DNA of 64,000 nt from Streptomyces noursei ATCC 11455 (GTDB lineage Bacteria > Actinomycetota > Actinomycetes > Streptomycetales > Streptomycetaceae). A program made the translations under genes and the position numbers. The notes under the pieces are model-generated. The model had not been told where the DNA came from. It made no database searches and was given only the letters and a program-made list of their open reading frames with translations. Shown here one piece after another: positions 19,307-28,226 of the stretch (position 1 is its first letter; each line of letters begins with the position of its first letter). The stretch spans positions 186,001 through 250,000 of the forward strand of contig NZ_CP011533.1 in assembly GCF_001704275.1 (NCBI RefSeq). Direction: 5' to 3'.

Positions 19307-19903
19307 TCAGGAGGTGGGCTTGTTGCGGGGGTGGGGTTTGGCGCGGACGTGCATGCGTTCGCCCTGGCGGCCGAAGAGGCTGAGGACCTCCACGGGGCCG
19401 TCGCCGGTGCTGCCGAACCAGTGCGGTAGGCGGGTGTCGAACTCGGCGACTTCGCCTGGGCCCAAGACGAGGTCGTGGTCGGCGAGTACCAGTCGCAGGC
19501 GTCCGGCGAGGACGTAGAGCCACTCGTAGCCCTCGTGGGTGCAGGGTTCGGGTGTGCTGCGGCCGGCCGGGATGACGGTCTTAAACGGCTGCAGCGGGCC
19601 CGGATGCTGGGTCAGCGGAAGCACGATGTTGCCGTTCACCTTCTTGGGGGTGAGGTGGATGCGGGGGTCGCCGACTTCGGGGGCGCCGACCAACTCGTCC
19701 AACGGGACCTGGTGGGCCTGGGCGATGGGGAGCAGGAGTTCCAGGCTGGGGCGGCGTTGGCTGGATTCCAGGCGGGACAGAGTGCTCTTGGAGATGCCGG
19801 TGGCCTCGGCGAGCGCGGCCAGGGTCACGCCGCGCTCGGTGCGCAGCCGCTTGAGGCGGGGGCCGACGTCGGCGAGAGCTTGGGCGATGGCAGGGGGTTG
19901 CAT
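19307..19903 (-). CDS. XRE-cupin transcription regulator (D)
   Basis: 198 residues from ATG 19903. N-terminal HTH_3 domain at about 8-65: RLKRLRTERGVTLAALAEATGISKSTLSRLESSQRRPSLELLLPIA. C-terminal cupin at about 110-190: PCTHEGYEWLYVLAGRLRLVLADHDLVLGPGEVAEFDTRLPHWFGSTG. This architecture senses a small ligand and binds DNA as a dimer. It diverges from the broken flavoenzyme gene at 19995 with the 21-bp element between them, 19 bp from its own start, which suggests autoregulation. About 90 per cent identical by eye to the regulator at 33165. Confidence 0.92.
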   Translation of the reverse strand: MQPPAIAQALADVGPRLKRLRTERGVTLAALAEATGISKSTLSRLESSQRRPSLELLLPIAQAHQVPLDELVGAPEVGDPRIHLTPKKVNGNIVLPLTQHPGPLQPFKTVIPAGRSTPEPCTHEGYEWLYVLAGRLRLVLADHDLVLGPGEVAEFDTRLPHWFGSTGDGPVEVLSLFGRQGERMHVRAKPHPRNKPTS

Positions 19904-19922
19904 GCCTCCATTGCACCGCGCC

Positions 19923-19943
19923 CGTCCCCAAAACGGCAACAAG
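19923..19943 (+). promoter_or_regulatory. 21-bp shared element, site D1
   Basis: Plus strand CGTCCCCAAAACGGCAAC then AAG, the most divergent of the five sites. It lies 19 bp from the regulator start (minus strand) and 51 bp from the GTG of the broken flavoenzyme gene (plus strand), the same geometry as site B. Confidence 0.7.
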
Positions 19944-19994
19944 AGTTGTCCTCCGCGGGCTCTGGTCGCAGCCTCCGCACCGGAAACGATCGCC

Positions 19995-20240
19995 GTGAGC
20001 GGGGCAAGGAACGACACACAGCGTGCTGCGAAGAACGACGTACGGCATGGTGTAAGCGGGGCAGTGCATGACGTGGTGGTGATCGGCGCGGGCGCGGCCG
20101 GGCTGAATGCCGCGCTGGTGTTGGGCCGGGCCCGCCGCAAGGTGGCGGTGGTGGACGCTGGGCAGCCGCGCAACGCCCCGGCCAGTCATATGCAGGTTTT
20201 TCTTGTCCCGGGACGGCAAAAGGTGGCCGGAACTACCTGA
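19995..20240 (+). pseudogene. CxxC flavin oxidoreductase, N-terminal fragment (D)
   Basis: GTG start with MSGARNDTQRAAKND, then the FAD-binding motif VVVIGAGAAGLNAALVLGRARRKVAVVDAGQPRNAPASHMQ. A frameshift in the run of T near 20193 and loss of everything after residue 70 leave no CxxC site. It corresponds to the first quarter of the genes at 32060-33073 and 57572-58585. Confidence 0.88.
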
Positions 20241-20412
20241 CCTCCAGGGCTATGCGACGCTCCCTTCGTGCTCCCCGCACACGCAGGGATTCGTCTCGTC
20301 GCCAGTATCAGTCGATGCCAGGGACGCCGTGCGCTCCAGGCACGCAGGTGGGGCTACTTACCCCCACCCGATGGGGAATCGGGACAAGATCCCATCTCCC
20401 ATGCACGAAGGG

Positions 20413-20433
20413 TGTCCCAGAAACGGCAACGAA
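20413..20433 (+). promoter_or_regulatory. 21-bp shared element, site D2
   Basis: Plus strand TGTCCCAGAAACGGCAAC then GAA, 37 bp upstream of the MFS-D start. The segment from 20241 to here has no recognised gene. Confidence 0.7.
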
Positions 20434-20470
20434 TGTTCGCAGAGCTGTTGGCGGGGCGCATGGTGCCTGC

Positions 20471-21748
20471 ATGAGTGATACGAACAGTGCGCTAGCCAAC
20501 GACTCGGTGCGCAACGTGGCGGGGTACCAGAGGCTTCAGCGTCGGATCCTCGCCGTTCTGGCCGGCGCTCAGGTGCTCGGTGGCATCGGCGTGGGAACCG
20601 GTGTCGCGGTCAGCTCGGTGACTGCCGCATCCCTGTCAGGGTCGGATACGGTCGGCGGGCTCGCCCAGACCAGTTGGGTGTTGGGCGCCGCTGTGCTGTC
20701 GGTACCCGCTGCTCGCCTGGCCGCGAGCCACGGTAGACGCCCGGCGCTGGTGCTCACCTACGGGCTCGGTGCCCTGGGAGGACTGATCGCGGTGCTCGGT
20801 ACGGCCGCACAGATGTGGCCTCTGCTGATCGCCGGCCTACTGCTCTTCGGCGGTGGCACCACAGCCGGCCTCGCCGCCCGCTTCGCGGCCACTGACCTGT
20901 CCACACCCGCCCGCGCCGGCCGCGACCTGTCGGCCGTGGTGTGGGCCACCACCATCGGCTCGGTAGCTGGGCCAAACCTCGGCGGCCCCGCCGACCAAGT
21001 CGGACGCCACATCGGCATGCCCGCCGGCACAGGCCCCTTCCTCCTCGCCGCACTGGCCTTCGGACTCGCAGCGCTGAGCATCCTCGCCGGCCTGCGCCCC
21101 GACCCGCTCCACACAGCCGCCAGGGTCCCGGCCGCCCCGGCGACGCGCGGCGCACTGGGATCCGCATGGAAGGTGCTGTGCTCCTCGCCGAAGTCCCGCA
21201 TGGCCGTGACTGCCATCGTGATCAGTCACGTCACCATGGTCGCGCTGATGACGATGACTCCGGTGCACCTGCACCATGGCAACGCCACAGTCACCATGGT
21301 CGGCGTGGTCATCAGCCTGCACATTGGCGGAATGTACGCACTATCACCGCTAGTCGGATGGCTCTCCGACCGCATAGGAACAGTCCCCGTGTTGGTGGCG
21401 AGCATGGTGCAGTTCCTGGCCGCCGCAGTGCTGGCCGGATCCGCATCCCCCCACGACCTCGTGCAACTCTCCGCCGGACTCGTCCTCCTCGGCACCGGAT
21501 GGTCCTTCGGACTAGTAGCAGGATCAGCCCTCCTCACGGCGTCAGTCCAGGCAGAACATCGGCCCGCCGTCCAAGGCATATCAGACCTGCTCATGAACGC
21601 AGGCGCCGGACTCGGCGGAATCATCGCAGGCACAATCGTCGCCACCGCGTCATACAGCACCCTGGCAGCCGCGACCGCGGTCATCGTGACCCCGATGACG
21701 ATCACCTTGCTACGCGCCCGGAGCCGAGGTAGTCGGCTAGGGATTTGA
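20471..21748 (+). CDS. MFS-D: drug-type exporter
   Basis: 425 residues from ATG 20471 (MSDTNSALANDSV); upstream ATG and GTG codons exist, so the start is uncertain. About 12 membrane segments, with LAASHGRRPALVL after TM2 and LVGWLSDRIGTVPVLV after TM8, the two MFS loop motifs. Not close to MFS-A or MFS-B in sequence. It ends ARSRGSRLGI where IS630 debris begins (21741 on), so the native C-terminus may have been shortened. Presence of the 21-bp element places it in the same regulon. Confidence 0.85.
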   Translation: MSDTNSALANDSVRNVAGYQRLQRRILAVLAGAQVLGGIGVGTGVAVSSVTAASLSGSDTVGGLAQTSWVLGAAVLSVPAARLAASHGRRPALVLTYGLGALGGLIAVLGTAAQMWPLLIAGLLLFGGGTTAGLAARFAATDLSTPARAGRDLSAVVWATTIGSVAGPNLGGPADQVGRHIGMPAGTGPFLLAALAFGLAALSILAGLRPDPLHTAARVPAAPATRGALGSAWKVLCSSPKSRMAVTAIVISHVTMVALMTMTPVHLHHGNATVTMVGVVISLHIGGMYALSPLVGWLSDRIGTVPVLVASMVQFLAAAVLAGSASPHDLVQLSAGLVLLGTGWSFGLVAGSALLTASVQAEHRPAVQGISDLLMNAGAGLGGIIAGTIVATASYSTLAAATAVIVTPMTITLLRARSRGSRLGI

Positions 21749-21815
21749 AGATCTCGTCGGCAGTTTTGGTCCGCTTGAAGCGGTCTGGGGTTCTCGTTCC
21801 AGGTGTCGATCCATG
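21741..21815 (-). pseudogene. IS630-family transposase C-terminal remnant
   Basis: The minus strand encodes WIDTWNENPRP then, after a frame change, FKRTKTADEIFKSL, the usual end of an IS630 transposase. It overlaps the last codons of MFS-D. Confidence 0.65.
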
Positions 21816-21938
21816 AGCCTTTTTCATCCTGGCGCTTGAGGGGGAAAGAGCAGTTCAGGGTGGGTGTGCGTGGCATGGCGAAGCCCCCGTCGTTGGCGTG
21901 GTGATTCCACTCATCACAACCGGTCGCCGAGGGCTTCG

Positions 21939-22095
21939 TTGGTTCCGTATTCTGCCATGCTCGATGTCTCACACAAGCTCGTTGAGCACGTCTCCTGGCT
22001 GATCTACGACCGCCGGCATGAGGTCAACTCACTCTGGCGGAGGCTGGGTTGCTTCAAGCAGGCTCTCCTGATCCTGGCACACCTACGGAAGAATC
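21939..22095 (+). pseudogene. IS5-A-like transposase N-terminal fragment
   Basis: VPYSAMLDVSHKLVEHVSWLIYDRRHEVNSLWRRLGCFKQALLILAHLRKN matches the first 50 residues of the IS5-A transposase, then stops matching at 22095. A TGAGCCTTTTTCATCCTG end lies just upstream near 21814. Confidence 0.82.
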
Positions 22096-22183
22096 GGCGG
22101 CTCGACAGACACCTCCGCCCGGCGTCCCGCGGCCGGCTCGCGCCGGTTGCCCGGACCCAGTTCCGCAAGGTCTCGGGATTGGC
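22096..22183 (-). pseudogene. IS3-1-like orfA fragment
   Basis: The minus strand reads NPETLRNWVRATGASRPR, the middle of an IS3-1 OrfA. It is fused directly to the IS5-A fragment. Confidence 0.7.
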
Positions 22184-22358
22184 CCGGCCCGGCCGAACAT
22201 CTGGCGCTTCATCATCTTAAAAGTTACATGGAATCTGCCGGGGTGATCATGCCTCCCTGGTGTAGCCACAAACTTGGGAGACGGCTTGGGCGCCGCTGTG
22301 GGAGTGACGGAGAAGTGGCCGGTGCTGGGGCCACGAGAGGGCAGCGGGCTGGCTGCAA

Positions 22359-22480
22359 GTGTGGTGCGATCTTGGCCGTGCGCCTCGGACGATCGATGCC
22401 TACGCCCGCGGGCTGGCCGAGTACCTGGTGGTGTGCGAACGAGAGGCGGTCGACCCACTCGCTGCCAGTCGGGCCCCTCA
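22359..22480 (+). pseudogene. Tyrosine-recombinase N-terminal fragment
   Basis: Reads RTIDAYARGLAEYLVVCEREAVDPLAASRA, which resembles the SAM-like core-binding domain of phage-type integrases. No catalytic domain follows. It may mark an old plasmid or transposon border. Confidence 0.55.
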
Positions 22481-22489
22481 GTCACGCAG

Positions 22490-22881
22490 TGGGCGACACC
22501 CGAGCTGGTGGACGAGGTGTTGGCGGAGTGCCGTAAGCGGGATCGCCGGCCGGGCGCTCTGCCAGCCGGGTTCATGGTCTACTTCACGCTCGGGCTGGCG
22601 CTCTTCCATCAGAACTCCTACGACGACGTGGCCGAGCACCTGGTCGGTGGTGTCCCGGAGTTGAGCGGGTGCATCCCGCACAAGGCGTCATTCACCCGGG
22701 CCCGGGAGCGTCTGGGGCCAGAGGTTGTGGAGCGGCTCTTCCACCGCCTGGCCGGCCCGCTGGCTCTGACGGGGCTGACGGGATCCTTCTGCTGGGGGAT
22801 GTGTATCGCTGCGGTGGACGGGTTCCTGTTGGACGTGCCGGACAACCAGGCCAACAGACAGACCTTCGGCGGGCCGAAGGA
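22490..22881 (+). pseudogene. IS4-family transposase N-terminal fragment
   Basis: WATPELVDEVLAECRKRDRRPGALPAGFMVYFTLGLALFHQNSYDDVAEHLVGGVPELSG through AAVDGFLLDVPDNQANRQTFG. This is the IS4-type N-terminal domain and the first Asp (AVDG). It is cut at 22882 by a solo IS3-2 end. Different from the IS4 at 9556. Confidence 0.82.
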
Positions 22882-22932
22882 TGAGGGGCCCTGCGCTTCT
22901 CGGACAGCGGTATTGAAGGTTTTCCTTATGCC
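22882..22932. repeat. Solo end of IS3-2 (copy 2)
   Basis: Begins TGAGGGGCCCTGCGC and continues to CCTTATGCC, the terminal 50 bp of IS3-2. It is immediately followed by the left end of IS5-A, as at 2563-2610. Confidence 0.8.
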
Positions 22933-23834
22933 ACTGAACCTCTTTCATCCTGAGTAGTCGCAGGTCAGGAGCGTGTGAACGGCCTGGACGATGCGGCTGA
23001 TGCGGTTGGTTGAGCATCGTGCCTGGCGGAGGGTCCGCCATTGCTTGAGTTGGGCGAAGGCGCGTTCGCCTGGTGCTCGGAGGCGGGCGTGGTCGCGGTT
23101 GAACAGTTGGTAGTGGTCGGGTTGTTCGCGGTGGTTTTTGTAGGGGGTGCGGACGGTTGCGCCGGCGCCTTGGTAGGCGCGGTCGGCCAGGACGAGGATC
23201 TGCCTGGTGAGGCAGGCCTGGACGATGCCGTGAGCCCGTGCCGCGGTCAGGTCGTGGGTGCGTCCGGGCAACGCGCGGGAGAACCACAGTGGAGTGCCGT
23301 CTGGGGACGCGATGACCTGCACGTTCATTCCGTGCCGCTTGTGTTTTTGGCTGTAGTACGGCTCGTCTGCGGCGATGCGGTCGGTGGGGATCAGTGTCCC
23401 GTCAACGACGACGAAGTCGCCCTCACCCAGGCCCACCAGGGCCTCGCGCAGGCCGGGTGCCCACGAGGCGAGGATCATCAAGGTCTCGTCCACGTACCGC
23501 CAAGCCGTCGCCTCCGATACCCCGAAACCGGCTCCGACCTGCGCGAACGTCTCGTTCTTCCGAAGGTGCGCCAACACCAGTAGGGCCTGCTTGAAGCAAC
23601 CGAGCCGTCGCCAGGGCGAGTTCAGCTCCTGCCGGCGGGCATGGATCAGCCAGGAAACGTGCTCAACGAGTTCGTGCGGGACGTCGCGCATGGAAGAATA
23701 CGGAACCAACAGGGCTCCTCGGACGCTGCGTGATGAGTGATGTCACCACAGCAACGACCAGGGGCCCTGTCTTGTCACCAACTCCCCTCTGACCAGGCAT
23801 TTCACCCTCGCAGAGGCAGGATGAAAGAGGTTCA
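22933..23834 (-). mobile_element. IS5-A (copy 2)
   Basis: Near-identical to 2610-3513, including the 19-bp ends and both non-coding margins. Confidence 0.9.
22945..23709 (-). CDS. IS5-A transposase (copy 2)
   Basis: 254 residues with the same DDE motifs as the copy at 2622-3386 (VVVDGTLIPTDR, LVLADRAYQG, ERAFAQLKQWR); one residue differs near the start (SSMRDV). Intact. Confidence 0.9.
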   Translation of the reverse strand: MVPYSSMRDVPHELVEHVSWLIHARRQELNSPWRRLGCFKQALLVLAHLRKNETFAQVGAGFGVSEATAWRYVDETLMILASWAPGLREALVGLGEGDFVVVDGTLIPTDRIAADEPYYSQKHKRHGMNVQVIASPDGTPLWFSRALPGRTHDLTAARAHGIVQACLTRQILVLADRAYQGAGATVRTPYKNHREQPDHYQLFNRDHARLRAPGERAFAQLKQWRTLRQARCSTNRISRIVQAVHTLLTCDYSG

Positions 23835-23909
23835 CTGACCTCGCGCTTTCACGAGGTGGGCTGTCCGGCTGGTGATCAAGAAAGCAGAAAGTGCCTCTGA
23901 CCAGCGAGA

Positions 23910-24782
23910 ATGAGGATTGCTGAGGTCCTTGTTCCCGCCACCGTCGGAGGCACTTTCCAGGTGAAGAAGCGTATCGGGTCCTACCCGCGTGTCCGCGTTG
24001 AGGGCGGCGGTCGCGCAGTGGTTTCGCAGGCCGGTGCGGTGCTGCTGGTCGAGACGGTCCGCAAGACCGGCCTGGATGCGGCGATATCGGCGGCACTCGC
24101 CCCGTGGCGCAAGCAGCGGGCCGTCCATGACCCGGGGAAGGTCCTCCTGGACGTCGCCCTCACGGTCGCGCTGGGCGGGGACTGTCTGGCCGACGTGGGC
24201 ATGCTGCGGGCGGAGCCCGCTGTGTTCGGGCCGGTGGCCTCCGACCCGACCGTCTCCCGACTCATCGACACGCTCGCCCGGGGTGGGAAGCGGGCCCTGA
24301 CCGCACTGCGCACGGCCCGCGCCGAAGTACGCGAACACGTCTGGAAGTTGGCCGGCCAGTCGGCGCCAAACGCGGGCGGGCAGGTGATCGTGGACATCGA
24401 CGGCGTCCTCGTCATCGCCCACTCCGAGAAGCAGGACGCCGCCGCGACCTGGAAGAAGACGTTCGGGCACCACCCGCTGATGGGGTTCGTCGACCACGGC
24501 CGGGGCGGGTCCGGTGAGCCGGTCGTGGGCCTGCTGCGGCCCGGCAACGCGGGCTCCAACACCGCCGCCGACCACATCGAGGCCGCGAAACTGGCCCTGG
24601 CCCAGTTGCCGAAACGGCTCCGGCAGGGGCGCCAGACCCTGATCCGCACCGATTCTGGCGGCGGTACCCACGAGTTCGTCGCCTGGCTCACCCGGCGGGG
24701 GCGGTGGCTGTCGTACTCGGTCGGGATGACCATCACCGACGCCATCCACCAGGCCGTCGTGAAGGTCCCGGCCTCGGCCTAG
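23910..24782 (+). pseudogene. IS1380-family transposase, C-terminally truncated
   Basis: Encodes the first 290 residues: YPRVRVEGGGRAVVSQAGAVLLVETVRKTGLD, KVLLDVALTVALGGDCLADV, SDPTVSRLID, first Asp in VIVDIDGVLVIAHSEKQ, second in IRTDSGGGTHEFV. It stops at the CTAG where IS701-2 is inserted. The remaining third of the gene is not found on the far side. The real start may be the GTG of VKKRIGSYPRV at about 23961. Confidence 0.88.
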
Positions 24783-26220
24783 TAGTGCTTCGTTAAGTTG
24801 GTTTTGATCGTGTGGTGTGTTGTGGTGCATGCTGCGGGTTGTGGATCTCGGGGAGGTTGAGCAACTGCGCGAGGATCTTGGTGAGTTCGTGGCCGAGGTG
24901 TTCTCCTCGATCAGACGCAAGGACCAGCGTGGGTGGGGTGATTGCTACCTGCGTGGGCTGATGCTCGATGGGCGGCGCAAGTCGATCCAGCCGATGGCCG
25001 AGCGGCTGCCGGACGGCAATATGCAGGCGTTGCAGCAGTTCGTCAGTCAGTCGCCTTGGGACCACGTTCCGGTGCTGCGGGCCGTGGCGTCCAAGGTGTG
25101 TGAGGCGATCGTTCCTGAGGCATGGGTGGTCGATGACACCTCCTTCCCCAAGGCAGGTAATCAGTCGGCCGGGGCGGCTCCGCAGTGGTGCGGCGCGTTG
25201 GGCAAGAAGTCGTTGTGCCAGGTGGGAGTGAGTCTCCACGCGGTCACCGACAGTGCCTCGGTTCCGTTGTCGTGGCGGTTGTTCCTTCCGCAGGAGTGGG
25301 CGGATCTGACTGATGAACGGCGCGTGAGGGCCGGGGTGCCTGTGGGTGTGGGGCACCGGGAGAAGTGGCGTTTGGCTTTGGATGCGGTCGACGAGGTGCT
25401 GGGGTGGGGACTGGCTGGCCGGGTTGTGGTGGCTGATGCCGGATACGGCCAGATGCATGCCTTCCGGGCCGGGCTGGTCGAGCGGGGCCTGGACTATGTG
25501 GTCGCCGTCCGCTCGGACACCAGTGCCCACCCCGGCGACGCGGCGCCGACCACGCCGGAGCGGGTGGGGCGGATGGGTGCCCCGCGGCTTCCCCGTTACC
25601 GTGAGCCGGCCCGATCGCTGAAAGATCTGGTCATGGCGGCCGGGCGGCCTCGGCTGCGGCGCTGCACCTGGCGGCAGGGCAGCAAGGGGGCAATGACAGG
25701 CCGGTTCATGGTGATGCAGGTCCGTCCGGCCGGCGTCGCGGCGAAGAAGACCGCCCTGGAACAGGCGGGCGGACGCGCACTGTGGGACGGCGTCCTGCCG
25801 GCTGAGACCCTGATCGCCCAATGGCCGCCCCACGAGGATGAACCCACGGACTATTGGCTGACCAGCCTGCCCGCCGACACCGCGCTGCGGCACCTGGTGC
25901 GGATGGCGAAGATCCGCTGGAGGATCGAGCACGACTACCGCGAGATGAAACACGGCCTGGGCCTGGACCACTTCGAGGGCCGCACCTGGCGCGGCTGGCA
26001 CCACCACATCACCCTCGTCACCGCCGCCCACGCTTTCCTGACCCTCCGCCGCCTGGACCCAAAAGCCCAAGCGCCGGCCTGACCTTCTACCAAGTCCTCC
26101 AGGCCATGCAGGACCTGCTGCTGTGCTGGACCGGCGCATGCCCCACCTGCCACCGCCACTTATCGCCCCGCACGCGAAGACAACGCACCACACGATCAAA
26201 ACCAACTTAACGAAGCACTA
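24783..26220 (+). mobile_element. IS701-family element IS701-2
   Basis: 1438 bp. Perfect ends TAGTGCTTCGTTAAGTTGG and complement, flanked by CTAG (24779-24782, 26221-26224). Confidence 0.93.
24817..26082 (+). CDS. IS701-2 transposase
   Basis: 421 residues as read; the start could be the GTG of VVDLGEVEQL, ten codons further on. Motifs: LRGLMLDGRRKSIQPMAERL, first Asp in WVVDDTSFPK, second in VVVADAGYGQMHAF, Glu in WRIEHDYREMKHGLGLDHFEGR. Intact. After the stop the sequence still resembles coding DNA (TFYQVLQAMQDLLLCWTGACPTCHR), so the family protein may once have been longer. Confidence 0.92.
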   Translation: MLWCMLRVVDLGEVEQLREDLGEFVAEVFSSIRRKDQRGWGDCYLRGLMLDGRRKSIQPMAERLPDGNMQALQQFVSQSPWDHVPVLRAVASKVCEAIVPEAWVVDDTSFPKAGNQSAGAAPQWCGALGKKSLCQVGVSLHAVTDSASVPLSWRLFLPQEWADLTDERRVRAGVPVGVGHREKWRLALDAVDEVLGWGLAGRVVVADAGYGQMHAFRAGLVERGLDYVVAVRSDTSAHPGDAAPTTPERVGRMGAPRLPRYREPARSLKDLVMAAGRPRLRRCTWRQGSKGAMTGRFMVMQVRPAGVAAKKTALEQAGGRALWDGVLPAETLIAQWPPHEDEPTDYWLTSLPADTALRHLVRMAKIRWRIEHDYREMKHGLGLDHFEGRTWRGWHHHITLVTAAHAFLTLRRLDPKAQAPA

Positions 26221-26224
26221 CTAG

Positions 26225-27651
26225 TAGTACTTCGTTAACTCGATTTGATCGTGTCGGGCTGGGTAGGGCATGTTGTTTCGGTGGACTTTGGGGAAATCGA
26301 GGAACTGCGTGGTGAGTTGGCCGCGTTCGTGGCCGAGGTGTTCGCGTCGGTGCGACGCAAGGACACGCGTGGGTGGGGGGACTGCTACCTGCGGGGGTTG
26401 ATGCTGGACGGCCGTAGGAAGTCGATTCAGCCGATGGCGGAGCGACTGCCGGATGGTGAGATGCAGGCTCTTCAGCAGTTCGTGAATCAGTCGCCCTGGG
26501 ATCACACCGCGGTGTTGCGTGCGGTTGCCCTGAAGACCGTTCCGGTCGTTGATCCCATGGTGTGGGTGATCGACGACGTGTCGTTCCCCAAGGACGGGAA
26601 GATGTCGGTGGGGGTGGCCCGGCAATGGTGCGGGGCGCTGGGCAAGCAGTCCAACTGTCAGGTCGCCGTCAGCCTGCACGCCGCCTCCGACGCCGCTTCC
26701 GTGCCGATCTCGTGGCGGTTGTTCGTGCCCGAGGAGTGGGATGAGGACCTTGAGCGTCGCAGAAGGACGGGAATCCCCGAGGAGATCAGGCACCGGGAGA
26801 AGTGGCGCCTGGCGCTGGACCTGATCGACGAGGCGATCGCCTGGGGACTGGCCCCGCAGGTGATCGTGGCCGACGCGGGATACGGCCAGAACACAGCATT
26901 CCGGCAGGCGCTGGCCGACCGTGGCCTGGACTTCATCGTCGCGGTGCGGGCGGACGAGTCCGCTCACCCGCACGATGCGGTCCCCACCGCGCCCGCCTGG
27001 AGCGGAACGGGCCGCAAGCCCGCCGTCCGCTACCGCACCCCGGCACTGCCGCTGAAGGCACTGGCCGCCGAGGCGGGACGCAGGGCCTACCGGCAGGCGA
27101 CCTGGCGAAAGGGCTCGCGCGGCCCGATGCGCTCCCGGTTCGCCGTCCACACGGTGCGGCCAGCCGGCGTGGCCACCCGCAGATTCGCCATGGCCAAGGC
27201 GGGCGGCTCCGCTGCCTGGGACGGTGTTCTGCCTACCGCGACCCTGCTGGCCGAGTGGCCCACCGGCGAGAAGGCGCCGACCGACTACTGGCTGACCAGC
27301 CTGCCCGCCGACACCCCGCTACGGAAACTGGCCCGCCTGGCCAAGATGCGCTGGCGCATCGAGCACGACTACCGCGAACTCAAACACGGCCTGGGCCTGG
27401 ACCACTTCGAAGGCCGCACCTGGCGCGGCTGGCACCACCACACCACCCTGGTAACCGCCGCACACGCCTTCCTCACCCTCCACCGCCTGGACCCAAAAGC
27501 AACAGCGCCGGCCTGACCTTCTACCAAGTCCTCCACACCATGCAGGACCTGCTGCTGTGCTGGACCGGTGCATGCCCCACCTGCCACCGCCAGTTACCAA
27601 CCCCAACCAGAAGCAAACAGCCCTCTCGAAGCCCAACCTAACGAAGTACTA
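26225..27651 (+). mobile_element. IS701-family element IS701-3
   Basis: 1427 bp. Ends TAGTACTTCGTTA and TAACGAAGTACTA, flanked by CTAG (26221-26224 and 27652-27655). Tandem with IS701-2, sharing the single CTAG between them. Confidence 0.92.
26245..27516 (+). CDS. IS701-3 transposase
   Basis: 423 residues as read; the likely start is the GTG of VDFGEIEELRGEL at 26281. Motifs: WVIDDVSFPKDG, VIVADAGYGQNTAF, WRIEHDYRELKHGLGLDHFEGR. Clearly related to but distinct from IS701-2 (roughly three quarters identical by eye), so it is not a recent duplicate. Intact. Confidence 0.92.
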   Translation: MIVSGWVGHVVSVDFGEIEELRGELAAFVAEVFASVRRKDTRGWGDCYLRGLMLDGRRKSIQPMAERLPDGEMQALQQFVNQSPWDHTAVLRAVALKTVPVVDPMVWVIDDVSFPKDGKMSVGVARQWCGALGKQSNCQVAVSLHAASDAASVPISWRLFVPEEWDEDLERRRRTGIPEEIRHREKWRLALDLIDEAIAWGLAPQVIVADAGYGQNTAFRQALADRGLDFIVAVRADESAHPHDAVPTAPAWSGTGRKPAVRYRTPALPLKALAAEAGRRAYRQATWRKGSRGPMRSRFAVHTVRPAGVATRRFAMAKAGGSAAWDGVLPTATLLAEWPTGEKAPTDYWLTSLPADTPLRKLARLAKMRWRIEHDYRELKHGLGLDHFEGRTWRGWHHHTTLVTAAHAFLTLHRLDPKATAPA

Positions 27652-27662
27652 CTAGTGGCTCG

Positions 27663-28226
27663 TCACGCTGTCTTGGCGGGGTAATGAGTCCATGTTCGGA
27701 TCGTTGAGTCTGGGGCGAAGTGTGTCTTCGGTTTCGTGTGAGTGTTGCGCCAGCGGACGTAGGCTCCGATGGCGGCGTTCTGCTCGTCGTGGCTGCGGTG
27801 GTCGGTGCCGTTGAGCGCGAAGTAGCGCAGGGCTGCGAACTCGGCCTCGATCCAGTTCAGCCAGGAGCCGTAGGTCGGCAGGAAGACCAGCTCGATGCCG
27901 TTGTCGGCCGCCCAGGTGCGGACCTCGGTGTGTTTGTGCGGGGAGAAGTTGTCCAGCACCACGTATAACTTCTGACCGGGCCAGCGGGCGCGCAGGGCCT
28001 TGAGGAGGCCGAGGAACTCTCGCCACCGCTTGCGCGGGCGGATGCGGTAGTACAGCTTGCCGGTGGCCAGATCGAGGGCGGCCAGCATGTGCCGCACTCC
28101 GCTTGTGCGGCGGTAGGTGGCCCGCAGCCGACGCGGGCGTCTGGCCGGCCCCCATGCCTTGCCCTTGCGGGGCATCAGGTTCAGCGGCCCGAACTCGTCG
28201 ACGCATATCACCCGCCCGTCGGGTTG
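27663..28226 (-). pseudogene. IS630-b transposase, catalytic half
   Basis: PDGRVICVDEFGPLNLMPRKGKAWGPARRPRR (first Asp), LYVVLDNFSPHKHTEVRTWA (second Asp), NWIEAEFAALRYF (Glu), to TIRTWTHYPAKTA. Separated from its N-terminal half (29965-30505) by ISL3-1. Confidence 0.88.

Noticed and set aside
22359..22480. An intact integrase and attachment site
   Set aside because: Only about 40 codons of the N-terminal domain are left, with no catalytic residues and no tRNA-like attachment sequence.
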